From: Voacanga thouarsii
Taxonomy: Eukaryota; Streptophyta; Magnoliopsida; Gentianales; Apocynaceae
Assembly (NCBI GenBank): GCA_026120185.1
Contig: JANUWF010001726.1
Location: forward strand, 1,446,501 to 1,510,500
DNA: 64,000 nt
Reading direction: 5' to 3'
The notes beneath the pieces were generated by a model. That model was not told the DNA's origin and did no database searches. It was given only the letters and a program-made list of their open reading frames with translations. Position numbers and translations under genes: made by a program. Every line of letters begins with the position of its first letter. The first letter of the stretch is position 1. This document shows, one piece after another, positions 22,424-33,798 of this stretch.

Positions 22424-23258
22424 ATGGCCATTCCCGTTGATCATTCCCCCCTGGCTCTGATCTAAGCGAATGCCAGTCTCTACGCCTTAGGCCTTCAGCT
22501 ATTGCCGACGGAAGTTTCCGCAGAACATTTGCAATTCGTCTACCCGGAGGGCTTCACCTTTCCATTGAATCAGGACAACTTTTCCATGGCCGGCCTACCC
22601 TTCTCCTTCCGCCACTAGCCGTGTCCCCTGAAAACTATAAGGAATGGTGTAACCATTGCTAAGCCACTTATGGTGCTCTTTGGGATCAATGGGGGCATCC
22701 GTGATGCTGTTATGATGTCCGACTTCGAAATGACCTTCGACCGCAACCTTTTTGCGGCCATTTTGCCATTCTGGTCCTTGGCGATCAATGGCTTCATCTT
22801 CCTCTATGGTCTATTCTCACCCACTATACTGGACATCTACACGATCTTGGGCTTCCGTTGCGACGATGATGAGATCCCTGCCCTACACAACGAAGAAAAC
22901 CTGCCTGCCGTTGAAGCTCATTTAAATAAATCCACTGTCTCTTATAGCAATTTTACGGCTGCCCAAAGGGGTGTCGGCCCCATTCCGATAGAGCAGGAAC
23001 AATCTACCTTTCTCTAGCTATGGTTCTGTAAGTATATCCTCCGCTCTCACTCGGTAGGGATAAGTAATGAGTACCGATACTATATATCGGCTTTGCTGAG
23101 GAAAAAAAGGCATTGTGACCTTGCTTATCTAGTATTGGCCATGGTATATCGGCTGTTGAACCAAATGATCTCAGCCATGTTGGTTGGGGATGACCCGACC
23201 AATCTTGGTGGCCCTCTCTGGGTTATGCAGCTATGGCTTTATCAATGCGTTAATTTTT
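22424..23258 (+). pseudogene. Plant mobile domain (PMD)-like protein fragment
   Basis: An ATG at 22424 begins a broken coding region. The readable blocks are DRNLFAAILPFWSLAINGF, LFSPTILDIYTILGFR, LWFCKYILRSHSVG, LAYLVLAMVYRLLNQM and NLGGPLWVMQLWLYQC. By recall this is the order and spacing of the plant mobile domain (Pfam PF10536, 'aminotransferase-like'). That domain occurs in MAIL1/MAIN-type host proteins and has been captured by several plant transposons. Stops occur after LALI near 22461, near 22617 and after STFL at 23015-23017, and there are at least two frame changes. Codon use is GC-richer than the surrounding DNA. A gypsy gag on the other strand follows at about 23460, so capture by a retroelement is possible but not shown. 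Confidence 0.7.
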
Positions 23259-23459
23259 ATTTTTTTCCAACCAAATTCTCTTCTTATCTAAGCCTCAAAC
23301 CAACTTCCTATTTCGACAACAAGCAAAATTACCTTTTTACCCTTTCTACTCAACAAGCACAAATAAATCATATAACCCATAAACCACAATTCTAAGACAC
23401 ACAAAATCATTCAAGAGATAAATTTTATGCATGATGACATGACATGCATCCCGTCCCTC
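23259..23459. other. Short spacer between PMD fragment and gypsy gag
   Basis: This is AT-rich with no recognisable coding motif. The switch from PMD-like coding to non-coding is abrupt after LWLYQC, which suggests a break. Confidence 0.4.
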
Positions 23460-24259
23460 TTATTCTAGGGTAGGTTTAGATGGGGTTTTATAGGATAGGT
23501 CAGAGAAATCCTGGAGGATAAGGCACTTTTTGAGTTGCGGATGCATTCTACTAATGGCTATCCTAGCACACTCCATTTCCGGAAATTGGGTGGTGCATTT
23601 AGCTTTAGTTTGCCAAAAATGCTCGATGAATTCTGCTACACTTTCGGACAACTTCTGCTTAACTGCCAAAAGATCCGCTATGGAGACCTCAGGTGTTAGT
23701 TTAAAGAAACGCTCATGAAGGATTCATTCCATATCGGCTCATGAGTACACGGAACTGGGTGTCAGGTTTGCATACCAAGTAAATGCTGCTCCTATCAAAG
23801 ACAAAGAGAATAATTGCAATTTGTGCCAGTCACTATTTTTGAACTCTTCACATTGTGCTGTAAACCTCCCTATATGTTCCACAGTTGACTTGTTATCTTC
23901 TACCAAGAATGTGGAAAACTCAGGCAAATTAAATCCTCATGGTAGTACTACCATAGAGTCCACCCATTCTGGGTATGGCTTCTGATACACTAGCCGATCT
24001 CTGGCCTGTCAACGCAATGCCTCCATCATTGAGCTGACATCAGTCGGTGGTACTAACTGATGATTCTACATGGGTGATCCTATGATAGCCAGTCAAGAAC
24101 CTTGTGTAGAGAATGAAACCATCTCAGGATGTCCTGCCCCTTGCACTAGGTAAGTTGTTGCCGTGACGTGGTACGCGGTAGGGACAACTACCACGTAACT
24201 CTGGGATCCTCCTTACAAAGAACAAACATTCATGTTTGGAGCGGCATTCTGGTCATAAT
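23460..24259 (-). pseudogene. Ty3/gypsy gag (retrotransposon gag domain)
   Basis: Read on the minus strand, the blocks LPEFSTFLVEDNKSTVEHIG, FTAQCEEF, LQLFSLSLIGAAFTWYANL, ADLLAVKQKLSESVAEFIEH and MHPQLKKCL are those of the retrotransposon gag domain (PF03732 type). A proline- and alanine-rich N-terminus precedes them from about 24259. Stops interrupt it after TPSSVYS and near the end. No protease or RT follows to the left, so only gag survives. It forms the particle shell in gypsy elements. Confidence 0.8.
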
Positions 24260-24648
24260 TCATTTATTTCATATTTTTTATTTTAAAATTTATAAAAATA
24301 GTAATTCAAAAATTAATAAAAATAATTGTATATCGTAATATAAAATAAATAAATAATATAATATAATATAATTAATCTTAATACTATGATATAAGATTTA
24401 TTAGGAATAAAACTTAATATGATAAACTATAAATATAGAAAATATATAATATAATTAATTTTTAAAAATATATAATAGTTCGCAAATGTTTGAATATATT
24501 CATGAACATGTTTGACTTCGTTCGTTTATTAATTAAACTTAATACTCTATTCAAGTTCATTCATTTATTAAACGAACAAATCTTATTCGAATACAAACGA
24601 GTTTGAACGAGCTTTCGTTCGTGAACGTTCAGTTCATTTACATCTCTA
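24260..24648 (-). mobile_element. AT-rich segment with hAT-like terminus (candidate MITE remnant)
   Basis: On the minus strand the right edge reads TAGAGATGTAAATGAACTGA and then has repeated GAACG/CGTTC phrases, a familiar start of plant hAT-type MITEs. The left side is very AT-rich and no matching inverted terminus or 8-bp duplication was found. It may be truncated. Confidence 0.35.
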
Positions 24649-24659
24649 TCTTTCCTCTT

Positions 24660-25833
24660 TCCTACTGTAGATTTTTCCTTTAAAATTTCAAGGTCACCTT
24701 TGTCAATAGTTTCAAAAATCTTAGTATTTTTAGGCTCCTCTTCCTTTTCCTTTTACATTACCCTGTGACTTAGCTGTTTAGAGGTTCCCATGTCATCTAG
24801 CAATTTGTTAGTCAAATTTTAGTAGCAGACAAGTTTTTTCTAGCCTTCAAAATCCTATGCACTTCTTTAGGATTCATATATATTTTTAACACAGATAGAA
24901 CAATAGGGTCTAGAGGTTCCATAATAGTGACTAATGCACCAAGGATTCTAGAGTTTACATCAATATTCATGACTAAATAAACCCAATTTATATTTGTCTT
25001 TTCCACGGTCTCCTTTTCAGATTCAATTTCTCTAAAGATTCAAATAACTGGCAAGTCCACAATGATGCTATGCTCCATAGATTTACTCAATAATTTTCTT
25101 TTATCATGCTAATTAACAAAAAAAATTTGGCATAGAAAATTTATAAGCTTCATAAATTTTAAGATTCCTAGGGTGTATGCAATTTAATACAAAACTTTTC
25201 AAACTCCAAATAGATAACACAATGTCTCGGCATGAATTAACTTGCCCAACAATAGGTTCAGCAACATTACCTGTTTATGTCGCAGCAATGACTTCTATTG
25301 CAAAGTCTCCTATAAACTCGGTTGTGCCATTTTTGAGTCCTCTATGCTTGTAGTGAGATCTCTTTGCAATGTCTTTTGTCATTTTTAGCCATCATTAGGA
25401 TTTTCCTTCTATCTGAGTTGGGAGTTTTGAACGAGTAAGAAAGAGTTGTTGGGTGAAATCACCTTGAAGAGTTTTGAATAGTGTTGAACACCGAGTGAGA
25501 GGATTTTGGTTTAGGGTCTTGCCCTTTTGTTTTTTGCTCAACCGCCTTTAGTTATCCTTTGTCAATAAAATCCTTGCGATTGCGAGTGATGTACGGTTTT
25601 CCAAACTAACATCTTCGTAGAGTTAAGTCTTTTCATATCTTCTACATGTTTCCAATATCTTCCTGGCTTTCCTTTTTCTCTTTTTTTTTTTTCAAAATCT
25701 TCTGAAATAACATCAACAAAAAGAAATTTATTATATACAGGTTTGACATGACAAAACTTCCATGTCAAAGTTAACAAAGCTCCAATAGTTTTCTCAATTC
25801 TTTAAATCACATAGTATCTAGAGGTTTTGTTAG
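24660..25833 (-). other. Possible downstream (envelope-like) region of SIRE-2
   Basis: This stretch follows the RNase H end of SIRE-2 on the minus strand, where a SIRE element would carry its extra ORF. Lys/Glu-rich open pieces (25562-25777 and 24812-25006) are present but broken and I do not recognise a domain. Assignment is by position only. Confidence 0.3.
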
Positions 25834-25838
25834 GATGT
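25834..25838. repeat. TSD of solo LTR 25839-27428 (GATGT), left
   Basis: GATGT is repeated exactly at 27429-27433. Confidence 0.92.
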
Positions 25839-27428
25839 TGATGCGTATGATTTGAGTGTATAAAAATTATTCAAATTTAAATCCATTACTAGCCAAGTTT
25901 TAATTAAAACATTAATATCAAATTACACATATGAGCAAGTGTACTCATCGCAAACATAGTATAGGGAATTAATGAGTATCGATCCTCAAGGAACAACTAC
26001 TATTAGTCAGTATTCATTTATTATTTAACCGACCTAATAAAGTGATAAGATAAGTTTTAATTAAAACATTAATCTCAAATTACACATATGAGTAAGTATA
26101 CTCATCGCAAGTATAGTATAGGGAATTAACGAGTATCAATCCTTAAGGAACAACTACTATTAGTCACTATTCATTTATTATTTAACCGACCTAATAAAGT
26201 GATAAGATGATAAAAAGAAAAAGAAAAATATATACAACTCAAGGATGTAAGAATATGCAATTTAGACAAATATTCTTGAAGACATGACAATGAATTACTT
26301 AATAAATATCATAATTAATTATTATCTTGGTATCATGAAGGACTTAGAATAGAGTCCAATCATTTCCCAAGTCATAGACTCACTATCTTATGATTAAATT
26401 AGTAGATTTTCTAATCAAACCAATATAACCAAGAAAATGCACTAAACTCATCCTTCAATAATTATCCCTATACTCTAGGTGATAATGAACATGAAATTAG
26501 TCAATAATCTCATACTCTAGGTGAAATCAACTAATCTTTGATTACCTTAGTTCTTTATCTTAACTTCATTTTTCAAGACCGTTAAGAAATAATAAATATA
26601 AAATCAATGAAATTAAATGAACTCTTAACATCGTTTTCCAAGTCAATTAGAAGCAAATCTAAATTCATCAATTCTTCCATAATCATAAGTAATCAAACAC
26701 CAATAATGATATAAAAAAAATGATCAAATAACTAAATTAATGCAAAAACTATGAATCCTAAAATAGTGTTAAATTACAATGAAAAAATTAATTACATCAT
26801 TATTCTAAAAAAAGAAAACAAAGGTAAAAGAAAAAACTCATAGACAAGCCCTCTTTCTTCTCTTTGAAAACCTCCTTGAATAATGTCCCTTGATTGATGA
26901 ATCTCCTTTTCTTGTGATTGATTAGAAGTTTTGATCCTTGGATTCACCCATTTTTCTTGTGGTTTCCTTGTTTAAATAGGCTCTCAAGAGGTCAAAATTC
27001 ATTCCCTAAAAGTTCTAGGCTGAGTGGAAGTTGAAAAATACCAAAACCCTTAGGAAATTACCAAATATGCGCTTTATTTGAAGAACCCGCCGACATTGTG
27101 CAGATAGGAGTTGATGCCGGCTGTGCTGGGTATGATCGGTGCACTGGTTGCCCAGTCATGCTTTGTTTTTTTTTTTTTTTCTTCGCGAAATCTCCTGTTT
27201 TTCTAGAATGGGGTCAGCACTGGCTCTGTAGGACACGGCCGACGTCAATCGGGCACTGCTCGACTACGATTTTTCATCGTTTTCCCCTTTTTTCTGAAAT
27301 AAAATGCCAAAATACATTTTCAATTGTAAAATATCAAATATGAAGGAATATGAATAGTTATTGCATTAAATGTATTACAAAACATCCCCAAATAACAAGG
27401 AAATTCTTGATGAATTTAGCCCCTATCA
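25839..27428 (-). repeat. Ty3/gypsy solo LTR inserted in SIRE-2 RNase H
   Basis: On the minus strand it starts TGATAGGGGCTAAATTCATC and ends ATACGCATCA (1590 bp). Perfect GATGT duplications flank it. It splits the LTKPLD codons of the SIRE-2 RNase H: QLVDI is on one side and TKPLDTM on the other. The start is related to that of the plus-strand solo LTR at 20292. A 157-bp tandem duplication lies near its 3' end (25895-26208), and a TATA-like CTATTTAAAC is near 26975. Confidence 0.93.
25895..26208 (-). repeat. 157-bp tandem duplication within the solo LTR
   Basis: The first copy is 25895-26051 and the second 26052-26208. Both begin AAGTTTTAATTAAAACATTA and end AAAGTGATAAGAT. They differ at only a handful of positions. 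The unit holds the CCTTGAGGATCGATACTC-type phrase near the LTR end. Confidence 0.95.
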
Positions 27429-27433
27429 GATGT
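27429..27433. repeat. TSD of solo LTR 25839-27428 (GATGT), right
   Basis: This is the partner of 25834-25838. Confidence 0.92.
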
Positions 27434-27583
27434 CTACCAATTGCTTCTATGTGGAAACATATTCAATTTATACAATCTTGCATTCCACAATTTCTCTGAT
27501 GAAATGGTGCTTTATGTCAATGTTCTTTATTTCACTATGTTGAATTGTTTTTTTCAATATGTTAAATGCACTTGTGTTATTAT
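27434..27583 (-). pseudogene. SIRE-2 RNase H C-terminal segment
   Basis: On the minus strand the readable blocks are NIDIKHHFIRE, then IEYVST, then a stop, then KQLVDI, where the solo LTR interrupts. The end (TKPLDTM, ELRKLLELC) lies at 25770-25833. It matches the copia RNase H tail. TAA/TAG codons break it in at least two places. Confidence 0.85.
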
Positions 27584-29132
27584 TGTGTGTGTGAGGGTAT
27601 CAACAAAATCACACAAATAGTTGAATTTTAATTAAAATGCTACCATTACTCAAATACACACACTTTTAGCAAGAATACCTATCATGTAGTATAGAATCCT
27701 AATAGTAAGTATCGAATCTATAGGGAAAGTAACAAATACCCTTACTTCACTCTTATCTTATTATTTAGCCAACAACATAAATGGATAAAGTAATTAAAAC
27801 AACTAAACTAAATTATGCTATTCCACTATAGAGAATATAATGAATTCATACAAGACAAGTCACAAGGGTAAATAAGGAATAGGAAAAAAAAAATTAAAGT
27901 CATGCAAAAGAAAAAATTCCTCTCAATTTATGCCAAGGAAAAAAAAAAAAGCCGCTCAAATCAATTAATCCCCAATCTAGGCACCGGTATGAGTTATAAA
28001 TGTAGATTTTACTCTCTCTCGAATTGTGAAGTTAAATTGATTGATATCTCCACTTAATCAACTAAACCAAAAAAAACTATTAAGAATAACTCAATTGCCC
28101 AAAGCATCCGAAAGTAACAAAATTCTTATCTCTAGAGAATTTCATTAGCCTTTTAATTACCAAGTCTAAATCCCCAATTTCATCTTTCGAGTCAATTGAA
28201 GAAAACAAACATCCAATTGATCAAATTGGTGTTCTAAATCTTTATGACATCTGTCAAAATCATTAAGATAGAACAAATCAATTGAAGAATTCAATTAATC
28301 CCAATCAACCAATTCAATACAATTAAGTCCAAGTAATTAAATACTATAGATAGAAATCAATAGATCTAAGATAAACAATCTAATACAAGACATAAATATG
28401 GTACAACTCAAATCCATTAAACACCAACAATTTCTCAAGTAAAGTACAAAGAAAAAGAAAGGAAAAACTTATAGACAAGGTTATCCTTCTTCTTCAATAA
28501 AATCCATGGACAATCCTCTTCTTACCTTCCAAATTCATTTTGATCTTCCCTTCCTCGGTGTTTTCCTTGAGTTCTCTAAGCACTCCGTTGCCCTCAGATG
28601 TTCTAGCCTTCTTTTTAGGATTAAAAGATCAGTATCTATAGGTTCTTCAAGGTCACATCAGCAAATTGCACAAAATAAAGTCTTTCTACAAAGTTAAATA
28701 GCATTGCTTGAGCTGGCTTAACTAGTGCCGCTTTTTTTTTTTTCAAATCTAAGTAGCTGAGCAACGCCACTTCTATCAATTTGACTCGTGCCATTTATCT
28801 TCTATAGCTCTATTTCTTTCAAAAATCCTAGTTGAACGATGTCAGTTATTCTATCTTGAATGGCGTCGGTAACTCTCAATATCTTGACTCTTTTATCATT
28901 TCTGAAATTAAGTGGCGCCACATATGTCAGCTCAAGAGGTGCCATTTATCTCTCTTCTCAGCTCATTGCTTTATTCTTTTCACCTTATCTCTTCTTTATA
29001 GCTTTAAATAACCAATCTATGTGAAATAAGGTAAGAATGTGGGAATGAGTAACCATCTAAACATGATTTTATTGCAAGTAAAGCACAATTAACATAGAAA
29101 ATATGGATATTTTGAGTACTTATTAGTTATCA
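27584..29132 (-). repeat. Ty3/gypsy LTR inserted in SIRE-2 (no internal region seen)
   Basis: About 1.55 kb starts on the minus strand with TGATAACTAATAAGTACTC and ends near CCTCACACACACA. Its sequence is related along its length to the LTR at 48482-51408: both share CTATAGATTCGATACTTA-like phrases near the end and the TAGAAAATAT block near the start. It lies within the RNase H of SIRE-2. I did not find a clean target duplication, so the ends may be off by a few bases. Confidence 0.7.
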
Positions 29133-29600
29133 CATTAAACAATTAACTCATTTTGTGTAATTCCAAAATCCTCTAATATTTGCTTCATCCTTAGCAATTA
29201 AGTGTAACAACTTCCAATCACAACATATTTAGCTTCTGTTAATGACAATGAAATGTAATTTTGCTTCTTGTTATACCAAGATACTAGAATGTTTCTAAGA
29301 TAGAAACATACTCTAGAAGTGTTTTTCCAATCATCATAATTTCTAATCGAATCAGTATCACTGAACCCAATGAGATGAGTACTTGAATCCTTGCCAAAAT
29401 ATATTCTATATTCAGAAGAATGACAAACATATTTGAAAATTCTTTTAACAACCTTTAAATATGAACACTTGAACCATATAAGAAATATCAGGATGACTTG
29501 TCGTTAGATATGATAGTCCTCTAATCATACTTCTATAGAGATGTTAATCTACATCTTATCTTTTTTCATCCTTTAATAGCTTTTGACTAATACTTATTGG
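29133..29600 (-). pseudogene. SIRE-2 RNase H and RT C-terminal segment
   Basis: On the minus strand it reads YNKKQNYISLSLTEAKYVV, then LLRMKQILEDFGITQNEL, the RNase H core of copia elements. Before it are ISLGSVILIRLE and RTLLEYVSIL-type remnants of the GFxDxDWAG region. Several stops are present. Confidence 0.85.
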
Positions 29601-30238
29601 TAGCAATGGCAATTAGGTTAGGTCAGCCTGCTAGGCTGACCGGTAGATCCATGCTAGTTCGGGATTGACAATTAGCCCGGCTACTGTTAGGTGAGCCGGC
29701 GCCAGCTAGCTGGCCGGTCCATGTTAGGCTAGGAGGTAAAATCCTTGGTTCGCCAAAGAGCCATTGCCCAATAGCTCCTAAACCTTTTTTTTTTTTTTTT
29801 TTTACATTTTGGCCCCCACAACTATTTAGATTTTTTTTTTAACATTTTAACCCTATAACGAGTAATTCACCCCTCCAATTCCCAAAACTCTATAAATACT
29901 CCTCAATTTATTCTAAAAATAACCAAATACTCTCCAACTCTCTATTTTTATTCTTCTTATTCTCCTTAATTCTTTCTACAAAAAGTATTAGAATAGAATT
30001 TAATTTTCATATGTTTTTGAAATTTTCAAATAAAATTTGCACATTTTGGAAGATCATTGAGTAGTGGAATAGTGAATAGTAATAAAAATTTTTAAAAACT
30101 AAAAATACTATTAGAAAAAAAAAGGAAAGGGCCTACTAGACCAACCCGCTTGGTCTTAGAAGTTGGTCATAGGCCTTGGCATGACACGACCCAAGGATCG
30201 GCCCGAACCCATGTAGGCCGGGCCACCTGGCAATGCTA
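29601..30238. mobile_element. hAT-like MITE (non-autonomous) inserted in SIRE-2 RT
   Basis: The termini are TAGCAATGGCAATTAGG and, inverted from the right end, TAGCATTGCCAGGTGG. GC-rich GGCCxGCC phrases lie inside both ends, and the AT-rich middle includes TATAAATACTCC. This layout is common for plant hAT-derived elements that start with a GGCAAT motif. It interrupts RT coding of SIRE-2. The flanks (CTTATTGG and CGTCATTG) give only a weak 8-bp duplication. Confidence 0.7.
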
Positions 30239-30246
30239 CGTCATTG

Positions 30247-31260
30247 ATATTCTAACAGATTTTAATTACCATATTGACTTGTTTAACCAAGTTATGAGTG
30301 TACTTGATTTTAGAGATAAAAAATTTAATCTCTCAATTATTTGATTTGTAAACTAAGAAAGAAAGTTTGTTCTCTAACCATAATTATTTCAACTTCAATT
30401 TACACAAGCTCCATGAAGTCCTTTGACATATGTTCTAATGTTGATCCAAATACTATATCATCAACAAAAACTTAAGTAACCATAAAATATGTTCCTCCCT
30501 TTTTGACAAACATAGTTTCATCTACTCCTCCTCTCTTATTGTCTCTTTTTAATAAAAAGTTCATCAACTTTTCATATTATGCCCATAATGCTTATTTTAG
30601 TCTATAAAGGGCTTTCTTCAGTTTGTAAATATGATCAAGAAATTTTGAATTAACAAAGCCTTTGGACTGTTCAATATATGCTTCTTTCTACAACAATTCA
30701 TTTAAGAAAGTACTCTCCATATCCATTTATTAAAGTATAAAACTTTTAGCATGAGCAACAACAAATAACAATCTGACTGATTCCAATCTTTCCACAGTTA
30801 GCATATGTTTTATCAAAGTAAGTACCTTTAACTTGAGTATAACCTTGTACAATCAACCTAGCCTTATTTCTGGTAATATTTCCAACTTCATTAGTCTTAT
30901 TTCGAAATGCCCATTTGGTTCCGATTATATTAACATCTTTTGATCTAAGCACAAGTTCCCATACATTCTCTCAAATTCTTAAAGCTTTTCTTGTATTGCT
31001 ACAATCTAATGCTCATTTATCAATGCTTCTTTGACATTTTTTTATTCCAATATTGACGTATAACAAGCATATTTCATCATGTTCTTATAATCAACCTTTA
31101 GCATTTCTCTTGCTTTTATAGATTAATCCAGACTTCCAATGATCAAATTTGATGGATAATATTTTTTTATTTTTGAAGATGGTATCTTTAGTTGAACGTT
31201 TTTTTGTTCTTTCTTAGAATCTGTTTCTTCATCAGTGTAAGCTCCTTTTGCTGTATCCTG
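30247..31260 (-). pseudogene. SIRE-2 reverse transcriptase
   Basis: On the minus strand the blocks VNIIGTKWAFRNKTNEVGNI and NKARLIVQGYTQVKGTYFD start the RT. The catalytic motif FVDDIVFGST is at about 30441-30468 with both Asp present. Multiple stops and frame changes lie between them. This is a copia RT, copying RNA into cDNA in the particle. Confidence 0.88.
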
Positions 31261-31289
31261 CTTATCAACTTAAATAACTTCCTTATCAT

Positions 31290-31976
31290 CTTTTGCTATC
31301 ATTGACTCCTTTGTTCAGCTGTTGGAACATCTTCAACAACAACAATGATTAATTCCATAACTACTTGGCATTTTTTGTTGAACACCTGATATGTTATGCT
31401 GTTTTTAGAATATCCAAGAAAAATTCTTTTATTACTCCTTGCATCGTAATTTTCCAATTGTTCTTTATTATTAGGATGTAACATCTATTTCTAAAAATAT
31501 GAAGTAGTTCAACTAAGGTTTATTACCATTCCAAAATTTATATGTAGACTTGTTAGTGGGAAGCTTGAAATAAGCTTTTTTGATTATATAAATAGTAATA
31601 TTCACAGCTTTTGCCCACCATCTATGAGATATCTCCTTGGCATTTAGTATCACTCTAGCTATTTCCTAAATGGTTTGATTTTTAAATTCCACCACACCAT
31701 TCTACTATGGTGTTTTGATGTTGAAAACTCTTATTTGATACTATTCTCAACACATAAATTATCAAATTGTTTATTATCAATTTCCTTTCTATGATCACTT
31801 CTTAACTTTTTCAAATTTACACCTTTCTGAGTTTATAATTTTAAATTCAGTTTTCAAAATGCTTCAAATATTTCCAATTTTTTACTCAAAAAATTATTTC
31901 AAGTTAATCAAGAATAGTCATCAACACACACAAAGACATACCTCTTTCCTCCTATACTTTTCGTTTTTGTCGGTCC
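31290..31976 (-). pseudogene. SIRE-2 integrase, C-terminal part
   Basis: It carries KRIFLGYSKNSITYQVFNKK (the copia integrase C-terminal block) and, nearer COP-B, GGKRYVFVCVDDYS and KLRSDHRKEI. COP-B inserted within FGP-TKTKS. The catalytic Asp before the insertion site lies on the other side of COP-B. Stops break the frame in many places. Confidence 0.88.
31972..31976. repeat. TSD of COP-B (GGTCC), left
   Basis: GGTCC immediately precedes the COP-B 5' LTR and is repeated at 45048-45052. Confidence 0.95.
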
Positions 31977-33784
31977 TGTTGGGAAATATACCCTCTTAGA
32001 CTAGGTTTCTGATGTAAATATCGAATATTTTAATAAAAAAAACTTATTTTTAAAAATTTTTTGTAAATTTACATTTTATTTGTGCACAATTTCATTTGGA
32101 AAAGACCCATTGTGTTTAAGTAAATGGTTTGTGTGAATAATGGTCTTTCACAGTAAGGTATGGATCATAGGTTACTTAACACATAAACGTTTGTTCTTAA
32201 CCAATTGATGAGAATGGGAATGTCATCATGTCTAGATTATAATATTGTGAATTTCAAATGGGGAATGTCTTACCTTTAGGCAGTGAGTAGTCCACTCACT
32301 TCATAACATAAGCGTATTTTGAATACGTAGAACATGACTTGTAGTAGTGGTTTCTAAAAGTACTATATGGTAGAAATCTAGACTACTACTGCTACAGCGT
32401 GGACTAGTACTCTACGACTTGAGTATGAGTTGGTGGTCTAATGAAGCTGGAAGCATGTACTTTGATATGCTATAGTTGAGGTTCTATCGTAGGACCAATA
32501 TACTTGCATGTTGGGTATGTGTGACTAGTTAGTTAAGATAGACTTGTACAAGATAGTTTCTATACTATATCGCCCCTTGTAGTTGTCTAAATGATCTAAA
32601 TGTCCAGGGCCTTGAGAAACATGACTTGGATGTTTGCTTTAGGGTAGCTCCCTTGGAAAGCGGAAACAAACCAAGAAGTCTTGGATAATTGGACTAGAAG
32701 CCTAAGGATGGTAGATGTCATTTAGAGAGGTGTTAGTACATTTCTTCCTCTCTAATGTACAACGATGTATAGAGGGGTATTTTAGTCATTACACTTGTAG
32801 GTTGGAGACTTTGCTAACGTAGCATTGTCCTTGGGGTCAATATTTTCTTATGGTGATATTAGGAAATATTTATAATGCAAAATACAGCTATTTATATGGC
32901 AATGATATTTTGGTTATTTTAGTAGCCAAGACGATGTGTCTTTTGGTCCCCAGTATAGATCGTGAGTCCTAATTAAATACAGGCTAAGGAATTGGTCTTA
33001 AATTAAATAAAATAAAATAAAATTTATTTTATTTAAATAGTCTGATTTAATTATTGGGCTAGAATAAAATGAAAGTTCATGGAGAGAGAGGATTGATTAA
33101 ATTAGTTTGGTGGGTTAATTAATTGTTCAGGGCTTTGGCCCAGTTTGAATAATTAAATATTGACCTGGGACAAAACTAATATGGGCTTGTTAATTGGACT
33201 AGTTTATTTGGGCTGAAAAATTAATTATTTATTAGGCTATTTATTTGGTTCTAATTAGAATAATTAATTTTGTCCAAAAAGACTAAACTAAGAGTCCAAT
33301 GGGCTAGTCCAGTTTAACCTAGAATTTTATTTATGTTAAATAGGAGGATAAAGAGTACGTGGTTTTTACTCTTCTTAGGGTTAAGAAAACAACGTTGTTT
33401 TTCCATGCTTCTGGCATAAGAAAAAAAAACATAGACGCCTTCTCTCTCTCTCCAAGAAAATTCCTTAGTCTGTGAGTTGTTCACCAAACGGGATTAGGCA
33501 GGCCATATACTAGAAGATCGAAAGGTTGGCGTTCATATACATGCACAGACGGAGTAGGAGGTTTGCAGGAATCGACCAAAGGTTTCCACCAATGCACCTA
33601 TCCCAGTTTCACACATTTTGGTCTAGCCAATTCTGAGAACGAGAAAAAGAGGTAAAAAAAATTTTCCCTCGGAGTCCCACCAGGCTGTGACCGACGCCGA
33701 CTATGGCCTAGGAGTTTCTTGTTCTTCATTTTTCCAGTTTTCACTTTCGCTGCGTGCTTTGTTTTTTTCCGTTTTAGACCTTCA
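31977..33784 (+). repeat. COP-B 5' LTR
   Basis: The LTR is 1808 bp, from TGTTGGGAAATATACCC to AGACCTTCA. It matches 43242-45047 throughout. It lacks 24 bases of GC-rich sequence that the 3' copy carries (compare 33672-33713 with 44920-44987). Confidence 0.95.
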
Positions 33785-33786
33785 AT

Positions 33787-33798
33787 TGGTATCAGAAC
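33787..33798 (+). promoter_or_regulatory. COP-B primer-binding site
   Basis: TGGTATCAGAAC stands two bases after the LTR end and matches the initiator-Met tRNA site with one change. Confidence 0.9.
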
